Part shown: positions 9,861-19,984 of the stretch, piece by piece
Position numbering within the stretch: position 1 is the first letter of the stretch
Layout: each line of letters begins with the position of its first letter
Assembly (NCBI RefSeq): GCF_900101175.1
Contig: NZ_FNFQ01000001.1
Coordinates: 310,001 to 374,000, forward strand
Origin: Stenotrophomonas pavanii
Lineage (GTDB): Bacteria; Pseudomonadota; Gammaproteobacteria; Xanthomonadales; Xanthomonadaceae
Length of the DNA: 64,000 nucleotides
Reading direction: 5' to 3'
Notes under the pieces: generated by a model
Database searches by the model: none
Told to the model about the DNA's origin: nothing
Seen by the model: the letters and a program-made list of their open reading frames with translations, nothing else
Program-made: the position numbers and the translations under genes

Positions 9861-11738
9861 ATGCCCGCCGCTGTCTCCGCCGCCCCTGTCGTCGAAGGTC
9901 CCGCCCAGCGCTGGCGCCGGCTGGCCTGGTGGTCGCTGTTCATCGCCGGCAACGCCGTCCTGGCGGCGGCGATCGCGCTGGGCAACGTGCCACTGCGTGA
10001 CAATCCGGGCGGTGCCACGGGCCTGGCCTATCTGGCGATCGCCCTGCCCGGCCACCTGCTCGCGTTCGGCGCGCTGGCCGGCCTGCTGCCACTGCTGCTG
10101 GGCCTGTGGCCGCGCCGGGCGCGCACGTTGAGCGTCAGCGCCGTACTGCTGCAGGGGCTGTGGCTGTGCCTGCTGCTGGTCGACGCCAAGGTCTTCACCC
10201 TGTACCGCTTCCACCTCAATGCCATGGTCGTGAACATGGTGTTCGGCGGCGCCCTGCAGGACCAGGTCGCCCTGTCCTGGAAGACCTGGCTGCAGGTCGC
10301 GCTGCTGGTCGCCGCGGTCTTCACCGCCGAAGGCCTGCTGGCCTGGGCATGCTGGAAGCTGCTGCCGGCGGCATCGCATCGGCGCCGGGTGCTGCAGGCC
10401 TGGGCGGCGGTCGCGCTGCTGATGGGCGGCGGCCAGCTGGCCACGGCCTACTACGACGCGCGCGGCGACCGCGATGTGATCGCACAGTGGAACTACCTGC
10501 CGTGGGCACAGCCGATCACGGCCAAGAGTTTCATGCGGCGCCTGGGCGTGGTCAGCCAGCAGCAGGCCGGCCTGCCCGACCCGCGCCACGCGCAGCTGCT
10601 GTACCCGCTGCATCCGCTGCGCTGCCAGAGCCCACATCGCCCGAACGTGCTGATGGTGGTCCTGGAATCGCTGCGCCACGATGCGCTGACACCACAGCTG
10701 ATGCCCCATACGTCGGCGCTGGCGCAGGACGCGCGCGTGTTCGACCACCACTTCAGTACCGGCAATGCCACCCGCTACGGCCTGTTCGGGCTGCTCTACG
10801 GCCTGCCCGGCGGCTACTGGCCGAGCATGCTGGACGAGCAGCGTGGTTCGCAGCTGTTCCAGGTGCTGGGCCAGCAGGGCTACGACCTGCACCTGTACGG
10901 CAGCGCGCCGATGTACAGCCCCGAATTCGATCGCACCGTGTTTGCCGATGTGCGCGACCAGCTGCACCAGGGGCCATCGGCGCTGAAGTCCGACGGTCGC
11001 GACCGCGCGATCGTCGGCGCGCTGCAGCAGGACATCCGCGCCAGCCAGGCGGCAGACCACCCGTGGTTCGGGTTCGTGTTCCTCGACTCCACCCACGCGC
11101 CCTACCACATGCCCGAGGGCTATCCGCCGGTGGCCACACCGATGGCCGCCGACATCGACTTCCTCAAGTTCGGCCCGGAGCATGACCCGACGCCGGAGCT
11201 CAACCGCTACCGCACCGCCGTGCACTATGCCGACAGCCTGATCGGATCGCTGCTGGACGACCTGCGCGCGCAGGGCCTGGCCGAGGACACCATCGTGCTG
11301 GTCACCGGTGACCATGCCGAAGAGTTCAACGACCTCGGGCTGAACTACTGGGGCCACAACGGCAACTTCTCCGACTACCAGCTGCAGGTGCCGTTCGTGC
11401 TGCATTGGCCGGGCAAGGCCGCTGGCCACGACGCACGCACCAGCTCGCACGAAGACTGGGTGCCAACACTGATGCGCCACGCGCTGGGCTGCGAGAACGC
11501 ACTGGCCGACTACAGCACCGGCCAGGACCTGCTGGCCGAGCCACAGGGCCAGCGTGCGCTGGTGGTCGAAAGCTGGTCGCAGCGCGCGGTACGCCATGGC
11601 GATGCGATCTATGTGTTCGACAAGTTCGGCAACGCCACCGCCCTGGACCTGCACTATCGCCCGCTGCCGCAGCAGGTGCCCGATGCCGCCGCCGTACGTA
11701 CCGCATGGGAAGCGCTGACCCGCTTCCGCAATCGTTGA
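9861..11738 (+). CDS. YejM/PbgA-like inner-membrane protein with sulfatase-fold domain
   Basis: The product resembles E. coli YejM (PbgA), which controls LpxC turnover and binds LPS or cardiolipin. About five N-terminal transmembrane helices (residues about 15-190) are followed by a periplasmic alkaline-phosphatase/sulfatase domain. LLVDAKVFTLYRFHLNAMVV is strikingly like the YejM region LLIDSEVFTRFHLHLNPIV. Unlike E. coli YejM, the hydrolase-type motifs look intact: VLESLRHD, the nucleophile region STGNATRYG, VTGDHAEEF and YWGHNGN. I chose the ATG at 9861 because a candidate -10 overlaps the earlier ATG at 9780; neither has a strong SD. Glycosyltransferase and deacetylase genes follow, suggesting an envelope role. 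Confidence 0.78.
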   Translation: MPAAVSAAPVVEGPAQRWRRLAWWSLFIAGNAVLAAAIALGNVPLRDNPGGATGLAYLAIALPGHLLAFGALAGLLPLLLGLWPRRARTLSVSAVLLQGLWLCLLLVDAKVFTLYRFHLNAMVVNMVFGGALQDQVALSWKTWLQVALLVAAVFTAEGLLAWACWKLLPAASHRRRVLQAWAAVALLMGGGQLATAYYDARGDRDVIAQWNYLPWAQPITAKSFMRRLGVVSQQQAGLPDPRHAQLLYPLHPLRCQSPHRPNVLMVVLESLRHDALTPQLMPHTSALAQDARVFDHHFSTGNATRYGLFGLLYGLPGGYWPSMLDEQRGSQLFQVLGQQGYDLHLYGSAPMYSPEFDRTVFADVRDQLHQGPSALKSDGRDRAIVGALQQDIRASQAADHPWFGFVFLDSTHAPYHMPEGYPPVATPMAADIDFLKFGPEHDPTPELNRYRTAVHYADSLIGSLLDDLRAQGLAEDTIVLVTGDHAEEFNDLGLNYWGHNGNFSDYQLQVPFVLHWPGKAAGHDARTSSHEDWVPTLMRHALGCENALADYSTGQDLLAEPQGQRALVVESWSQRAVRHGDAIYVFDKFGNATALDLHYRPLPQQVPDAAAVRTAWEALTRFRNR

Positions 11739-11758
11739 CCTTCAAGGATCGATCCCGC

Positions 11759-12904
11759 ATGAACCGTCCGTTGCGCATCCTGCACACCGAAGCCGCCAAG
11801 GGAATGGGCGGGCAGGAGATCTACATCTTCCGCCACATGCAGGTGATGCGCGCGCGCGGCCACGAGGTGGCCCTGCTGTGCCAGCCCGAAGCCCGCTTGG
11901 CTACGCTGGCCCGCGATGATGGCTTCACTGTCCACACCCTGCGCATGGGCGGCCTGCTGCGCCTGCTGCGTGGCATCTGGTCGGTCTCGCGGCTGGTCCG
12001 CCGCGAGCGCTACGACGTGGTCAACACCACCAGCCGTCGTGACGCGCTGATCGCTGCCGCCGGCGCCCGCCTGGGCGGCACGCCGCTGGTGGTGCGCTCG
12101 CGCCACCTGATGAGCCCGGTCAATTCGCTGCTGACCTATACCGGCCTGCCGCACCGGGTGCTGACCGTCAGCAGCTTCGTCAAGCAGCTGCTGACCGAGC
12201 GCGGCATTCCGGCCGAGCGCATCGGTATCGTACCGCCCATCGCCGTGCCGCCGCGCTGGAGCGAGATCCGCAAGGCCGATCCCTGGCAGTGCCTGCAGGA
12301 GGTGCGCGCGGACGTGCGTGCCGAACTCGGCTTCGGCGAACAGGACATCGTGGTCGGCTGCGTGGCGGTGCTGCGCGAGCCCAAGGGCCACGCCGACCTG
12401 CTGCAGGCGATGGTGCCGCTGTGCAGGACGCATCCGAACCTGCACCTGGTGGTGATCGGCGATGGCCAGCCGGTCATGGATCGGCTGCAGGCAATGCGCG
12501 ACGAACACGGGCTGCAGCAACAGGTGCATCTGCTGGGCTACCGCGATGGCGCCTGCCGGCTGATGGCCGGTTTCGACATCTTCGCGCTGGCGTCGCACAA
12601 GGAAGCGGCCGGTACCGTGTTCCTGGAAGCGGCCTATGTCGGCGTGCCGATCGTGGCCACCCGCGTTGGAGGCGTGCCGGAGATGGTGGTCGATGGCAGC
12701 AATGCGATCCTCACCCGGCTGGGCGACAATGCAGCCCTGACCGGTGCCCTGCGCCTGTTGGTGGACGATCCGGAACGGCGCCGGCAGATGGGCCGCGCCG
12801 GGTGGGACTGGATGCGCAGCGCGCACCGCTTCACCCCCGACGGCCACGGCGAGACCACCGAACACTATTACCACCAGTGGCTGAAGGAGCTGGGACATGG
12901 CTGA
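11759..12904 (+). CDS. GT4-family glycosyltransferase
   Basis: This is a GT-B fold glycosyltransferase that would transfer a sugar from a nucleotide donor to an envelope glycan or lipid. The N-terminal acceptor domain starts RILHTEAAKGMGGQEIYIF (the GGQE loop is typical of GT4). The C-terminal donor domain has VAVLREPKGHADLLQA, GDG near residue 240, and the catalytic EX7E motif in KEAAGTVFLEAAYVGVP. AAGGATC about 11 nt upstream supports the ATG at 11759; the open frame extends upstream inside the previous gene. At 381 residues it is normal. It overlaps the deacetylase gene by 8 bp. The acceptor is unknown. Confidence 0.88.
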   Translation: MNRPLRILHTEAAKGMGGQEIYIFRHMQVMRARGHEVALLCQPEARLATLARDDGFTVHTLRMGGLLRLLRGIWSVSRLVRRERYDVVNTTSRRDALIAAAGARLGGTPLVVRSRHLMSPVNSLLTYTGLPHRVLTVSSFVKQLLTERGIPAERIGIVPPIAVPPRWSEIRKADPWQCLQEVRADVRAELGFGEQDIVVGCVAVLREPKGHADLLQAMVPLCRTHPNLHLVVIGDGQPVMDRLQAMRDEHGLQQQVHLLGYRDGACRLMAGFDIFALASHKEAAGTVFLEAAYVGVPIVATRVGGVPEMVVDGSNAILTRLGDNAALTGALRLLVDDPERRRQMGRAGWDWMRSAHRFTPDGHGETTEHYYHQWLKELGHG

Positions 12905-13754
12905 TGCCCGAACCGTACCGGTGCTGATGCACCACCACGTCAGCCCGTCGCCGGGCATGATCACCGTGTCGCCGGAGAATTTCGAAAGCCAGATCGCCTG
13001 GCTGGCCGGCAACGGCTGGACTTCGCTGACACTGGACCAGTACGCCGGTTTCCTGGCCGGCCGGCCGGTGCCGCGCAAGTCGATCGTGATCACCTTCGAC
13101 GATGGCTACCTGGACAACTGGGTGTATGCGCACCCGATCCTGCAGAAGTACGGGATGCACGCGGTGGTGTTCGTGGTCACCGGCTGGATGGGCGAAGGCC
13201 CGCAGCGGCCGCATGCGGGGATGGCCGGCGCAACGCTGCCCACCACGCCCGACCACCGCGGCTGCGAAGCGGCGATCTACGAGCAGAACCGCAGCGACGA
13301 CGTGATGATGCGCTGGAGCGAAGCGCGCGCGGCCATTGCCGCTGGCACTTTCGAAGTGCATTGCCACACCCATACCCACACCCGCTGGCTGCGCCGCGAC
13401 GACCTGGACCGCGCGCAGCGCCGTGCCGGCCTGAGCCGGGACCTGGCAGTCTCGCGCGAGGTCCTGAAGGAAAAGCTGGGCGAGGTGTCGGACACGCTGT
13501 GCTGGCCCTACGGCGATTTCGACCAGGATCACATCGAGGTGGCCCGCGAGCAGGGCTTCCGCTACCTGCACACCACCCACCCGTTCGGTCGCAACGTGGT
13601 GGGCGGCGACCCGGAACGCATCTACCGCTTCGCGATCCGCAACCGCCCGGCCAGCTGGCTGCGCAAGCGCATCGCGCAGAGCTACAACCCTCTGATCGCG
13701 CCGCTGTTCAATGGCTTCAAGGCACGCCAGAAGAAGATGGTGCCGGGCCCGTAA
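12897..13754 (+). CDS. Polysaccharide deacetylase family protein (CE4/NodB)
   Basis: This is a metal-dependent deacetylase that removes N- or O-acetyl groups from a glycan. The catalytic TFDDGYLDN motif (about residues 64-72) gives the general-base and metal aspartates, and VHCHTHTHTRW near residue 155 supplies the metal histidines. LCWPYGDFDQ matches the later arginine/tryptophan groove motifs loosely. No signal peptide is visible, so the protein is probably cytosolic or membrane-associated. It is coupled to the glycosyltransferase by an 8-bp overlap, and together they look like a small glycan-modification operon ending at the bidirectional terminator downstream. Confidence 0.88.
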   Translation: MADARTVPVLMHHHVSPSPGMITVSPENFESQIAWLAGNGWTSLTLDQYAGFLAGRPVPRKSIVITFDDGYLDNWVYAHPILQKYGMHAVVFVVTGWMGEGPQRPHAGMAGATLPTTPDHRGCEAAIYEQNRSDDVMMRWSEARAAIAAGTFEVHCHTHTHTRWLRRDDLDRAQRRAGLSRDLAVSREVLKEKLGEVSDTLCWPYGDFDQDHIEVAREQGFRYLHTTHPFGRNVVGGDPERIYRFAIRNRPASWLRKRIAQSYNPLIAPLFNGFKARQKKMVPGP

Positions 13755-13782
13755 GCGTTACGCTGCCCTGTCGCGTGAACGA

Positions 13783-13810
13783 AAAACGCCCCGGCTTTTC
13801 GGGGCGTTTT
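13783..13810. terminator. Bidirectional Rho-independent terminator
   Basis: AAAACGCCCCG-GCTTTT-CGGGGCGTTTT is a perfect 11-bp stem with A/T tracts on both sides, placed between the convergent deacetylase (ends 13754) and glmM (ends 13835). Confidence 0.92.
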
Positions 13811-13834
13811 CCGTTTGCTGAAGGTGCAGCCGCC

Positions 13835-15195
13835 TCAGGCAGCGGCTTCACGCACCGCTGCGGACAGGCGATCCAGCGTGTCCTGCATCAGCGCTGCGTC
13901 ATCGGCCTCGACCGTGACCCGCACCACCGGCTCGGTGCCGGACGGGCGCAGGAACGCACGGCCGCGACCGGCCACCGACTGCTGCGCGACGGCCAGTGCG
14001 GCCTGCACGCTGTCGGCCTGCACCGTGGCCTTGGCCGAGACATTGCCCAGCCGCACGTTGACCGTCTTCTGCGGCACCCGCACCAGCCCCTTCAGCGCCT
14101 GGCGCAGGGTCTGGCCGCTGTTGCGCAGCGCCACCAGCACCTGCAGCGCGCTGACGATACCGTCACCGGTGGTGGCGCGGTCCAGGCACAGCAGGTGGCC
14201 GGAGGCCTCCCCGCCGAGCACGCCACCGCCTTCGATCAGCGCCTGGTGCACGTAGCGATCACCGACATTGCTGCGCACGAACGGAATCTGCAGGTCGGCG
14301 AACGCCTTCTCGATGCCATAGTTGCTCATCAGCGTGCCGACCACCGGGCCGCGCAGGCGGCCTTCGTCCTTCCAGGCACGGGCCAGGATGTACAGCAGGT
14401 CATCGCCGTCGACCGGATTGCCCTGGTCGTCGGCCATCAGCACGCGGTCGCCGTCGCCATCGAAGGCGATGCCGAGATCCGCGCGGGTCTCGCGGACCTT
14501 GGCCGCGAGGTTGTCGATATGGGTCGAGCCCACGCCGGCATTGATGTTGACGCCATTCGGCTCGGCACCAATGCCGATCACCTCGGCGCCCAGTTCGCGG
14601 AACAGCAGCGGTGCGATCTGGTAAGTGGCACCGTGCGCACAGTCCAGCACCAGACGCACGCCACGCAGGTCGAACGCGCGCGGTACGCTGGCCTTGCAGA
14701 ACTCGATGTAGCGGCCGACCGCCTCGCGCGCGCGCGCGGCCTTGCCCAGCTTTTCCGATTCGGCGGTGGTGAACGGAACGTCCAGCGCCGCTTCCAGGGC
14801 CAGCTCGGTGGCATCGTCGAGCTTCTCGCCCTGGGCGGAAAAGAACTTGATGCCGTTGTCGTAATGCGGATTGTGCGAGGCGCTGATGACGATGCCGGCA
14901 TCCACGCCCAGCGTACGGGTCAGGAATGCCACCGCCGGGGTCGGCATCGGTCCCAGCAGCTGCACGTCGGCACCGGCGGCGACCAGGCCGGCTTCCAGCG
15001 CCGCCTCGAACATGTAACCGGAAATGCGGGTGTCCTTGCCGATCACCACGATCGGCCGCCGCCCATCCTGGCCGCGCTGGGCGACCAGGACGCGACCCAG
15101 GGCGTTGCCCAGGCGCAGCACGAAGTCGGCCGAGATCACGCCCTGGCCGACCCGGCCTCGGATGCCATCAGTACCGAAGTACTTGCGGCCTCCCA

Positions 15196-15196
<1 letters not shown>
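13835..15196 (-). CDS. glmM: Phosphoglucosamine mutase
   Basis: GlmM converts glucosamine-6-phosphate to glucosamine-1-phosphate for UDP-GlcNAc, feeding peptidoglycan and LPS. The 453-residue product has the N-terminal [10 protein letters not shown] motif, the phosphoserine loop [13 protein letters not shown] (about residue 100), the magnesium-binding FDGDGDR motif, and the C-terminal phosphate-binding [12 protein letters not shown]. The ATG at 15194-15196 overlaps the accD stop by one base (TGATG); the alternative TTG one codon upstream is less likely. It is the last gene of the trpB-accD-glmM run. Confidence 0.97.
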
Positions 15197-16071
<875 letters not shown>

Positions 16072-16211
16072 GCGGGAGGACACTTCCGTTCAGGGCGGCC
16101 CAGGGGCCGCAAAGGCGGACAGTCTAGCTCCGCTTTCCCCGCCCGTGCACCCCCTTGCCAGCGGCGGGGCAGCCGGAAAAAACCATGCTGGGACGTACGT
16201 TTAGGTGCTGG

Positions 16212-16284
16212 GCGGTGCCCGCCGCTGGCCGGCAGCCCTTGCACGCGCGCCCTCAGGAGGATGCCGGCCGGCGGCCGGCACGAC
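16212..16284. repeat. Degenerate inverted REP pair (REPIN-like)
   Basis: Two diverged copies of the TGCCGGCC stem family lie in opposite orientation (about 16215-16234 and 16261-16284) in the trpA-accD spacer. The second has a GTCG head instead of GTAG, and the first has a mutated stem (GCCCGCC-GCT-GGCCGGC). The pair is about 73 bp overall, close to the pairs at 24.6 and 30.5 kb. The rest of the 215-bp spacer shows nothing else recognisable. Confidence 0.6.
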
Positions 16285-16286
16285 CA

Positions 16287-17096
16287 TTACGCGTCCAGCG
16301 CCTGCCGCAGCGGGGCCAGGAAAGAACGGGCACGCTGCGCGGCCTCTTCAGCCGAGCCCGCTTCGGCCAGCGCCGCCACCAGCGCGCTGCCCACCACCAC
16401 GCCGTCCGCCTGCCGGGCCATGGCTGCGGCACTGGCGGCATCCTTGATGCCGAAGCCCGCCACCACCGGCACCGACGCACGCGCGCGCAACGCCTGCAGG
16501 CGGGCACTGGCGGCATCACTGTCCAGGCGCTCGGACGCGCCGGTGACACCGGCAAAGCTGACGTAGTAAAGATAGCCACGGGCCAGCGCCAGCAGCTTGT
16601 CGGCACGTGCTTCGCTGGTGGTCGGCGATGCCAGCAGAACCAGCGCAAGGCCGGCGGCGTCGAACGCCTGCTGGGCCTCGCCCGCCTCTTCCGGCGGCAG
16701 GTCGACCAGCAGCACGCCGTCCACGCCGGCGTCGACGGCGGCCTTGGCGAAGGCCGCGTAGCCGTGGATCTCCACCGGGTTCAGGTAGCCCATCAGCACC
16801 ACCGGGGTCTGCGCATCGCGCTCGCGGAACTGCGCCACGGCCTGCAGGACGTAGCGGCTGCCTGCACCGCGGGCCAGCGCGCGCTCGGAGCTGCGCTGGA
16901 TGGTCGGGCCGTCGGCCATCGGGTCGGAGAACGGCACGCCCAGTTCGATCACGTCGGCACCGGCCTCGACCAGCGCGTGCATGACCGGCACGGTGGCCTC
17001 CAGCGAGGGATCACCGGCCGTGACGAAGGGGATCAGCGCCTTGCGCTGCTGTTCGCGCAGACGCTGGAAACAGGCATCGAGTCGGGATACGGACAT
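16287..17096 (-). CDS. trpA: Tryptophan synthase alpha subunit
   Basis: TrpA cleaves indole-3-glycerol phosphate to indole and glyceraldehyde-3-phosphate and passes indole to TrpB through the alpha-beta tunnel. The ATG at 17094-17096 (MSVSRLDACFQRL) gives 269 residues, the family length; a TTG six codons upstream is rejected. The catalytic glutamate is in IELGVPFSDPMADGPTIQ and the catalytic aspartate in GVLLVDLPPEE. AAGGAT lies about 11 nt upstream. Unusually, a lipoprotein gene separates it from trpB. Confidence 0.96.
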   Translation of the reverse strand: MSVSRLDACFQRLREQQRKALIPFVTAGDPSLEATVPVMHALVEAGADVIELGVPFSDPMADGPTIQRSSERALARGAGSRYVLQAVAQFRERDAQTPVVLMGYLNPVEIHGYAAFAKAAVDAGVDGVLLVDLPPEEAGEAQQAFDAAGLALVLLASPTTSEARADKLLALARGYLYYVSFAGVTGASERLDSDAASARLQALRARASVPVVAGFGIKDAASAAAMARQADGVVVGSALVAALAEAGSAEEAAQRARSFLAPLRQALDA

Positions 17097-17097
17097 T

Positions 17098-17778
17098 TCA
17101 GGCACATCCTTCAATCAGTTCAATCGCATCGCTGGTTCCCCAGTACATCCGGGTAACCTTCCCTTCAAACAGTTCCACGCGGATACCCAGGTCCGAACCG
17201 GGGTCCTGCCAGGTGAGGTACTCGCCCTGGTCACCGTCGTAGGCATGCGGGCTGGATACCGGCGGCCTCGGGAACTGGGCCATGGCCTGGGCGCGGGTCA
17301 TGCCGACGCGCAGGCCGAACGGACCGGGCTGCGGCGTGGGCGCGCCGCTCTCCGGATCCCGTCCGAGGTCGAAACGGACGACGCGATCTTCATCGGTCAT
17401 CATCGACACGCCGGGCGGCAGCCCCTTGCCGTCGTAGTACTCGCAACTGCCGCCCATGGCTTCGACGGCGCCCTGTGCCGTCCACGGCCCGAGGGCCTGC
17501 AGATCGCTCATGTGCTGGCCGATCAGCACCTCGCCGGCATGGTCCAGCGCCACTGAGGCCACCGCGGGCGCATCATCGCCGTCCGTGCCTTCCACCGGTG
17601 GCGGATCGACAATCGGCGTGCGTGCGATCGGGTCGAGGTCGTCGTTGGCGGCCGGCTGCTGTGCCGGCTGCGTGGTGGCCCTGGCGGCCGGCGCCAGCAC
17701 CGGCGGTTCCGGCGGCTGGCACGCGGCCAACCCCAGCGCCAGCAGCAGCACGCCACTGTTGCGCAGCAACGCGCTCAC
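17098..17778 (-). CDS. Predicted lipoprotein with two BamE/SmpA-like repeats, inside trpBA
   Basis: I do not recognise a named family. The GTG at 17776-17778 overlaps the trpB stop (GTGA) and gives 226 residues starting [20 protein letters not shown], a signal peptide with lipobox LAAC, so it should be lipid-anchored. A proline/alanine-rich linker (about residues 21-65) precedes two similar halves: [16 protein letters not shown] with [16 protein letters not shown], and [17 protein letters not shown] with [17 protein letters not shown]. The helix-turn plus beta-hairpin pattern (xxVGMTxxQAxxxF, then VxxxxGKVxRMxxG) recalls BamE/SmpA-type domains; that is inference. It ends 2 bp before the trpA start, so it is co-transcribed. 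Confidence 0.8.
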   Translation of the reverse strand: MSALLRNSGVLLLALGLAACQPPEPPVLAPAARATTQPAQQPAANDDLDPIARTPIVDPPPVEGTDGDDAPAVASVALDHAGEVLIGQHMSDLQALGPWTAQGAVEAMGGSCEYYDGKGLPPGVSMMTDEDRVVRFDLGRDPESGAPTPQPGPFGLRVGMTRAQAMAQFPRPPVSSPHAYDGDQGEYLTWQDPGSDLGIRVELFEGKVTRMYWGTSDAIELIEGCA

Positions 17779-18992
17779 AGCACCAGCCCTTCGCGCGCGG
17801 CGATGGTGTGCACGTCCTTGTCGCCACGGCCGGACAGATTGCACAGCACGATCTGGTCACGCGGACGCTCGCGCGCCAGCTTGATCGCCTGTGCCAGCGC
17901 ATGGCTGGACTCCAGTGCCGGCAGGATGCCCTCGGTATGCGCCAGCAGGTGGAACGCCTGCAGCGCTTCGTCATCGGTGATGCCGAGATAGCGGGCGCGG
18001 CCGGTGTCGGCCAGGAACGCGTGCTCCGGGCCAACGCCCGGATAGTCCAGGCCGGCCGACACCGAATGGGTCTCGATGATCTGGCCGTCGTCGTCGCACA
18101 GTACATAGGTGCGGTTGCCATGCAGCACGCCAGGGCGACCGGCAGCGATCGATGCGGCGTGGCGCCCGGTGCTGATGCCGTCACCGGCGGCCTCGGCACC
18201 GACGATCTCGACCTGGCGGTCGTTGAGGAAGGCATGGAACAGGCCGATGGCATTGCTGCCGCCACCGACGCAGGCGGTGATCGCATCGGGCAGGCGGCCA
18301 TACTCGGCCAGCATCTGCTCGCGTGCCTCGCGGCCGACGATGGCATTGAAGTCGCGCACCATGCGCGGATAGGGATCCGGGCCGGCGACCGTACCGATGA
18401 TGTAGAAAGTGTCCTGCACGTTGGTCACCCAGTCGCGCATCGCTTCGTTGAGCGCATCCTTCAACGTGGCCGAACCGGAAGTGACCGGCACCACCGTCGC
18501 GCCGAGCAGCTTCATGCGGTAGACGTTGATCTTCTGCCGCTCGATGTCGGTGGCGCCCATGTACACCACGCACTCCAGGCCCAGCCGCGCGGCAACGGTG
18601 GCGCTGGCCACGCCGTGCTGGCCGGCACCGGTCTCGGCGATGATGCGCTTCTTGCCCATCCGCGCCGCCAGCAGCGCCTGGCCGATGGTGTTGTTGATCT
18701 TGTGCGCGCCGGTGTGGTTCAGGTCTTCGCGCTTGAGCAGGATCTGCGCACCGCCCACATGGTCGCTCAGACGCTGGGCGTGGTAGATCGGGCTCGGCCG
18801 GCCCACGTAGTGGGCCAGGTCGCGGTCGTAGGCCGCCTGGAACGCCGGGTCCTGGCGGGCCTGGTCATAGGCCTGGGCGAGTTCCTGCAGCGGGCCGACC
18901 AGGGTTTCGGCGACGAAGCTGCCACCGTAGCGGCCGAAATGGCCGTGGGCATCCGGGAAGGCGTGGTAGTCGGCAATGGGGGAGGCAGACAT
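17775..18992 (-). CDS. trpB: Tryptophan synthase beta subunit
   Basis: TrpB condenses indole with serine to tryptophan using PLP. The 405-residue sequence starts [24 protein letters not shown]. The PLP-binding lysine lies in [11 protein letters not shown], the catalytic glutamate in [11 protein letters not shown], and the glycine-rich phosphate loop in [10 protein letters not shown]. It is the first gene of the trpB-lipoprotein-trpA-accD-glmM run and is divergent from the LysR-type gene, the arrangement in which TrpI controls trpBA in pseudomonads. Confidence 0.97.
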   Translation of the reverse strand: MSASPIADYHAFPDAHGHFGRYGGSFVAETLVGPLQELAQAYDQARQDPAFQAAYDRDLAHYVGRPSPIYHAQRLSDHVGGAQILLKREDLNHTGAHKINNTIGQALLAARMGKKRIIAETGAGQHGVASATVAARLGLECVVYMGATDIERQKINVYRMKLLGATVVPVTSGSATLKDALNEAMRDWVTNVQDTFYIIGTVAGPDPYPRMVRDFNAIVGREAREQMLAEYGRLPDAITACVGGGSNAIGLFHAFLNDRQVEIVGAEAAGDGISTGRHAASIAAGRPGVLHGNRTYVLCDDDGQIIETHSVSAGLDYPGVGPEHAFLADTGRARYLGITDDEALQAFHLLAHTEGILPALESSHALAQAIKLARERPRDQIVLCNLSGRGDKDVHTIAAREGLVL

Positions 18993-19089
18993 GGAAGCGA
19001 CCGCTGGTTCGAGACAGGTGGATACTCTAGCGCACGGTTCATGACCGGAAAATGGATATTATCTGGCGCATACCGTCAGGAAATCTCAC
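18993..19089. promoter_or_regulatory. Divergent trpB / LysR control region
   Basis: This 97-bp AT-richer spacer separates trpB from the divergent regulator. TATTAT (19057-19062) is a plausible -10 for the regulator, 27 bp from its start. GGTTCATGACC (about 19037-19047) is an imperfect palindrome of the T-N11-A type expected for a LysR-family site. By analogy with TrpI, the activator would bind here and respond to indoleglycerol phosphate. The exact sites are not proven by sequence. Confidence 0.45.
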
Positions 19090-19977
19090 ATGAGCCGTTC
19101 CCTGCTACCACCGCTCAATGCGCTGCGCGCGTTCGAGGCCACCGCCCGTCTCGGCGGCGTTGGCCGCGCCGCGCAGGACCTGCATGTCACCCACGGCGCG
19201 GTCAGCCGGCAGCTGAAACTGCTGGAAGACCACCTCGGCCTGGCACTGTTCCAGCGCGCCGGTCGTGGCCTGCGCCTGACCGCTGCGGGCACGCGCCTGC
19301 AGGCAGCATGCAGCGACGCGTTCGGCGGCATCGAAGACTGCGTGCGGGAACTGCGGCGACCGGCGGCGGCCCCGGCGCTGGTGCTGGGCTGCAGTGGCAG
19401 CGTGCTGGCACGCTGGATGATCCCGCGCCTGCCTGCGCTGCAGGCCGCCCTGCCCGGCGTGCGCCTGCAGTGGTCGGCACTGGATGGCAGCTTCACCGAG
19501 GCGCAGGCAGCGCTGGATGCGGTGCTGCTGCTGGCCCAGGGGCCGTGGCCGCGCGGTTGGCAGGTGCGTGAGCTGGCGCCGGAACGGGTTGGCGTGGTGG
19601 TGGCGCCATCGCATCCGGCTGCGCAGCGCCTGCGACATGTACCGCCCTCGGCACTGCTGCAGGAGACGCTGCTGCACACCAGCTCACGACCGCAGGCGTG
19701 GCCAGCGTGGGCGCAGGCACAGGGTCTGGACGTGTCGAAGCTGCAACTGGGCAGCGCGTTCGAACATCTCTACTACTTGCTGGAAGCCGCCGTGGCCGGG
19801 TTGGGCCCGGCGATCGCACCGGAGCCACTGGTGGCCGAGGACCTCGCCGCGGGACGGCTGATCGCCCCGTGGGGATTTGCAGCCACCGGTGGCTTCTGGG
19901 TGCTGGCACGGCCGGATGGCCCTGCCGATGCGCGCGTGGACGCGGTGGCCGATTGGGTGGCCGCGCAACTGCGCTGA
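19090..19977 (+). CDS. LysR-family transcriptional regulator, TrpI/GcvA-like
   Basis: The N-terminal helix-turn-helix (about residues 1-65: LNALRAFEATARLGGVGRAAQDLHVTHGAVSRQLKLLEDH in overlapping pieces) is typical of the GcvA/TrpI subgroup, including AVSRQLKLLE and FQRAGRGLRLTAAG. The rest is a LysR substrate-binding domain, 295 residues in total. Its divergent position against trpB suggests it is the TrpI-type activator of trpBA; this is inference from context, and AmpR- or GcvA-like regulators look similar. The 3' end abuts the degraded effector gene on the other strand. Confidence 0.85.
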   Translation: MSRSLLPPLNALRAFEATARLGGVGRAAQDLHVTHGAVSRQLKLLEDHLGLALFQRAGRGLRLTAAGTRLQAACSDAFGGIEDCVRELRRPAAAPALVLGCSGSVLARWMIPRLPALQAALPGVRLQWSALDGSFTEAQAALDAVLLLAQGPWPRGWQVRELAPERVGVVVAPSHPAAQRLRHVPPSALLQETLLHTSSRPQAWPAWAQAQGLDVSKLQLGSAFEHLYYLLEAAVAGLGPAIAPEPLVAEDLAAGRLIAPWGFAATGGFWVLARPDGPADARVDAVADWVAAQLR

Positions 19978-19984
19978 GAGGAGG

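Noticed and set aside
9708-11654. 648-codon minus-strand frame over the YejM-like gene
   Set aside because: Histidine/glutamine/valine-rich shadow without domains; the plus frame has transmembrane helices and sulfatase-fold motifs.
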